This document shows, piece by piece, positions 4,558-6,037 of a DNA stretch of 6,037 nucleotides. The stretch's first letter is position 1. Every line of letters starts with the position of its first letter. The notes beneath the pieces were generated by a model. The model saw only the letters and a list, made by a program, of their open reading frames with translations. It was not told where the DNA came from and made no database searches. Location: contig JAEZSD010000062.1 in NCBI GenBank assembly GCA_023422095.1, forward strand, positions 1 to 6,037, read 5' to 3'. The position numbers and the translations under genes are program-made. The DNA comes from Bacillota bacterium. GTDB lineage: Bacteria > Bacillota_I > Bacilli_A > RFN20 > CAG-826.

Positions 4558-6037
4558 TTAGTTTTCTTTTTTCCGTTTAAGGAAGAAAAACCCACCAACA
4601 GCTGTAAGACCAAAAATTGAGATAACCATAATGAGTAAGGAATTGTTTGTTTGATCAGAAATCGAACTAATATTTCTCGAATTACTGATTTGGAAAACGC
4701 CATCACTATAAGTTAATTCTTTGCCTTCATGTGTTGCCCACGCTAATAGTCTTTCTCTAGCGGTTGAAACGACATAAGAATTTGATGTCCAGAAAGAATT
4801 TTTTTCTGTTTCGGACATGGTATTTAATTTGTCAATGGCTTCGCTCAACTTTGTTGTGCATTGGTTGTTTGTATCTTCGTACATAACATAGTTTGCGACG
4901 TTAGAGGCGTTATCATTCCCTGCTAAAGTGTAACTAATGGAGGAGATATTGCTATATAAAGTAGAGGTGCTCGTATATTCAATTTTGAAGAATCGATAAC
5001 CACCGCTTGCGATTTCAACCTCAGAATAAGCAACCCAGGTATTTGCATCCTTACTAATAGTGAGGACGGCATCTTGTCTAAAACCGGATTTTTCTACATA
5101 TGAAACGGATGCTAAATCGCTACTAAAAGCGGTCGAATTGACGATTGAACCAGTGGTTTTAGCAAACGATAGACAGGATGAATAGATATAAGCATTTGTG
5201 GTCACTGTGAAGTTAACTCCACCAATTGTGACTGAAGTTGCGCTTGGAGTGGCGCTGCTTTTTGATACCGTCGATGCGTTGAATTCAGTACCAGTTAATG
5301 AGGTTGTGGAATCACTTACTATTGAATACGATATGCGCGATACATTAACCGAAAAATTATATGAGCTGCCACCATAAACAACTGAGAATTGTTTGGAGGT
5401 ATTTGAACCGCCGCTGTTGGCATCTGTATAAGTGAATTGATATCCTTCACTTGAAAATGTGAAATTAGAAGTAGTAGTCGAGGTGCCACTTGCATAGGAA
5501 AGGGTGACGGTAATATCGTTCTTAGAAATAGTATCGCCAGGGTGATATGTGTTGCTATTTGTAACATTGACATCTGTCAACGTATCAGCAACAACGTTCA
5601 CACTAAATGTTGTTGTCATTGGAGTAGTAGAGGTCGACAGAGAACCAGTATAGGTAACAGTAACGGTCTTTTGACCAGCTGTCGAGCTGGAGAATCCGCT
5701 AAGCGAATAATCACTACTATTTAAAATAGAATTTGGATATGTTGCGCTATCGGTATATGAGGCCGTAACACTAACCAAAGCTGTGTTTAAAGAACCATCG
5801 ACATAAACGTTTCCGCCAGAATAAGAAGCCGAAAGACCATCGACAATTTTTTCGCTTTGACCCGCGACGCTATAAGTAAGGGCAATTGTTTTGAATCTTA
5901 ATTGTGTATTAGTTGTATTGCCGTTTTGAATTGTTAGAGATGAAGAAGCTGAGAGACCAGTAACGGTGTAAGCGGTGCTAGATGCTGAAATTGAAGTGGC
6001 TGTTCCACCATTAACTGAGTATTTAACAGTAGGAGTA
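4558..6037 (-). CDS. Large surface protein with bacterial Ig-like domains and C-terminal membrane anchor, C-terminal part (start outside window)
   Basis: The minus-strand frame is open from the right edge to the TAA at 4558-4560, giving 492 residues. The TTG at 5778 is not the real start, because in-frame sequence of the same character continues upstream. Visible modules: 1-57, the end of a beta-sandwich module (QLRFKTIALTYS); 61-149, an Ig-like domain of the group 3 (Big_3) type with SVTASYTD, NSSDYSLSGFSSSTAG and KTVTVTYTG; about 150-236, a second Ig-like domain (YHPGDTISKNDITVTLSYAS); 237-373, a jelly-roll-like beta region with TTGSIVN and YRFFKIEYTS; 379-436, a short helical region (KLSEAIDKLNTMSETEKNSF); then a membrane span at about 467-486 and the tail KRKKEN. 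It is very rich in Ser, Thr, Asn and Tyr, with only two Cys (288, 393). The layout implies an extracellular stalk or adhesin-like protein held by its C-terminus. No LPXTG precedes the span, so sortase anchoring is not supported. Ligand unknown. Confidence 0.85.
   Translation of the reverse strand, partial: TPTVKYSVNGGTATSISASSTAYTVTGLSASSSLTIQNGNTTNTQLRFKTIALTYSVAGQSEKIVDGLSASYSGGNVYVDGSLNTALVSVTASYTDSATYPNSILNSSDYSLSGFSSSTAGQKTVTVTYTGSLSTSTTPMTTTFSVNVVADTLTDVNVTNSNTYHPGDTISKNDITVTLSYASGTSTTTSNFTFSSEGYQFTYTDANSGGSNTSKQFSVVYGGSSYNFSVNVSRISYSIVSDSTTSLTGTEFNASTVSKSSATPSATSVTIGGVNFTVTTNAYIYSSCLSFAKTTGSIVNSTAFSSDLASVSYVEKSGFRQDAVLTISKDANTWVAYSEVEIASGGYRFFKIEYTSTSTLYSNISSISYTLAGNDNASNVANYVMYEDTNNQCTTKLSEAIDKLNTMSETEKNSFWTSNSYVVSTARERLLAWATHEGKELTYSDGVFQISNSRNISSISDQTNNSLLIMVISIFGLTAVGGFFFLKRKKEN

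Noticed and set aside
4360..4620. Plus-strand open frame spanning the amidohydrolase start, the intergenic gap and the surface-protein end.
   Set aside because: It runs through a clear terminator palindrome and the antisense of two real genes, and its product has no family features.
4558..4680. LPXTG-type sortase signal at the end of the surface protein.
   Set aside because: No LPXTG or close variant is present before the hydrophobic span; only the span and basic tail are there.
1..6037. Defence system, CRISPR array, mobile element or biosynthetic cluster.
   Set aside because: I saw no regularly spaced direct repeats, transposase, integrase, toxin-antitoxin pair, nuclease or clustered pathway genes; the six genes are mostly ordinary and separately oriented.

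Overview
The window is AT-rich bacterial DNA with six protein-coding genes and almost no wasted space. It looks like a low-GC Gram-positive relative (Bacilli/Mollicutes side, for example an uncultured gut lineage). The grounds are codon use strongly biased to A/T-ending codons, a DegV-type protein beside a RdgB/HAM1 nucleotidase, and a Ser/Thr-rich Ig-like surface protein with a C-terminal membrane anchor but no visible LPXTG motif. TGA is a stop here (it ends rdgB and the convergent gene) and Trp is TGG, so the Mycoplasma-type code does not apply. The exact taxon cannot be fixed from the sequence alone.

Layout: (1) 1-330 (+), the C-terminal part of a DegV-family fatty-acid-binding protein, entering from the left edge. 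(2) 332-934 (+), a complete RdgB-type dITP/XTP pyrophosphatase that starts one base after the degV stop. (3) 916-1992 (-), an uncharacterised protein with a zinc ribbon, a TPR-like middle and two C-terminal membrane segments; its 3' end overlaps rdgB by 19 bp tail to tail. (4) 2039-3106 (+), divergent from gene 3, a class I SAM-dependent methyltransferase-like protein of unknown substrate. (5) 3165-4448 (-), an amidohydrolase of the 5'-methylthioadenosine/S-adenosylhomocysteine deaminase type, convergent with gene 4 across a bidirectional terminator. (6) 4558-6037 (-), the C-terminal 492 residues of a large surface protein with Ig-like domains, whose start lies beyond the right edge.

Most of this is housekeeping or genome-maintenance content: nucleotide-pool sanitation, fatty-acid carriage and SAM-derived nucleoside salvage. 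The least explained parts are gene 3, gene 4 and the surface protein. The methyltransferase-like protein and the putative MTA/SAH deaminase are neighbours and both touch SAM metabolism, but they are convergent and separately transcribed, so a functional link is only a guess. I found no CRISPR array, tRNA, rRNA, transposase or phage gene, and nothing that I can defend as a new multi-gene system.
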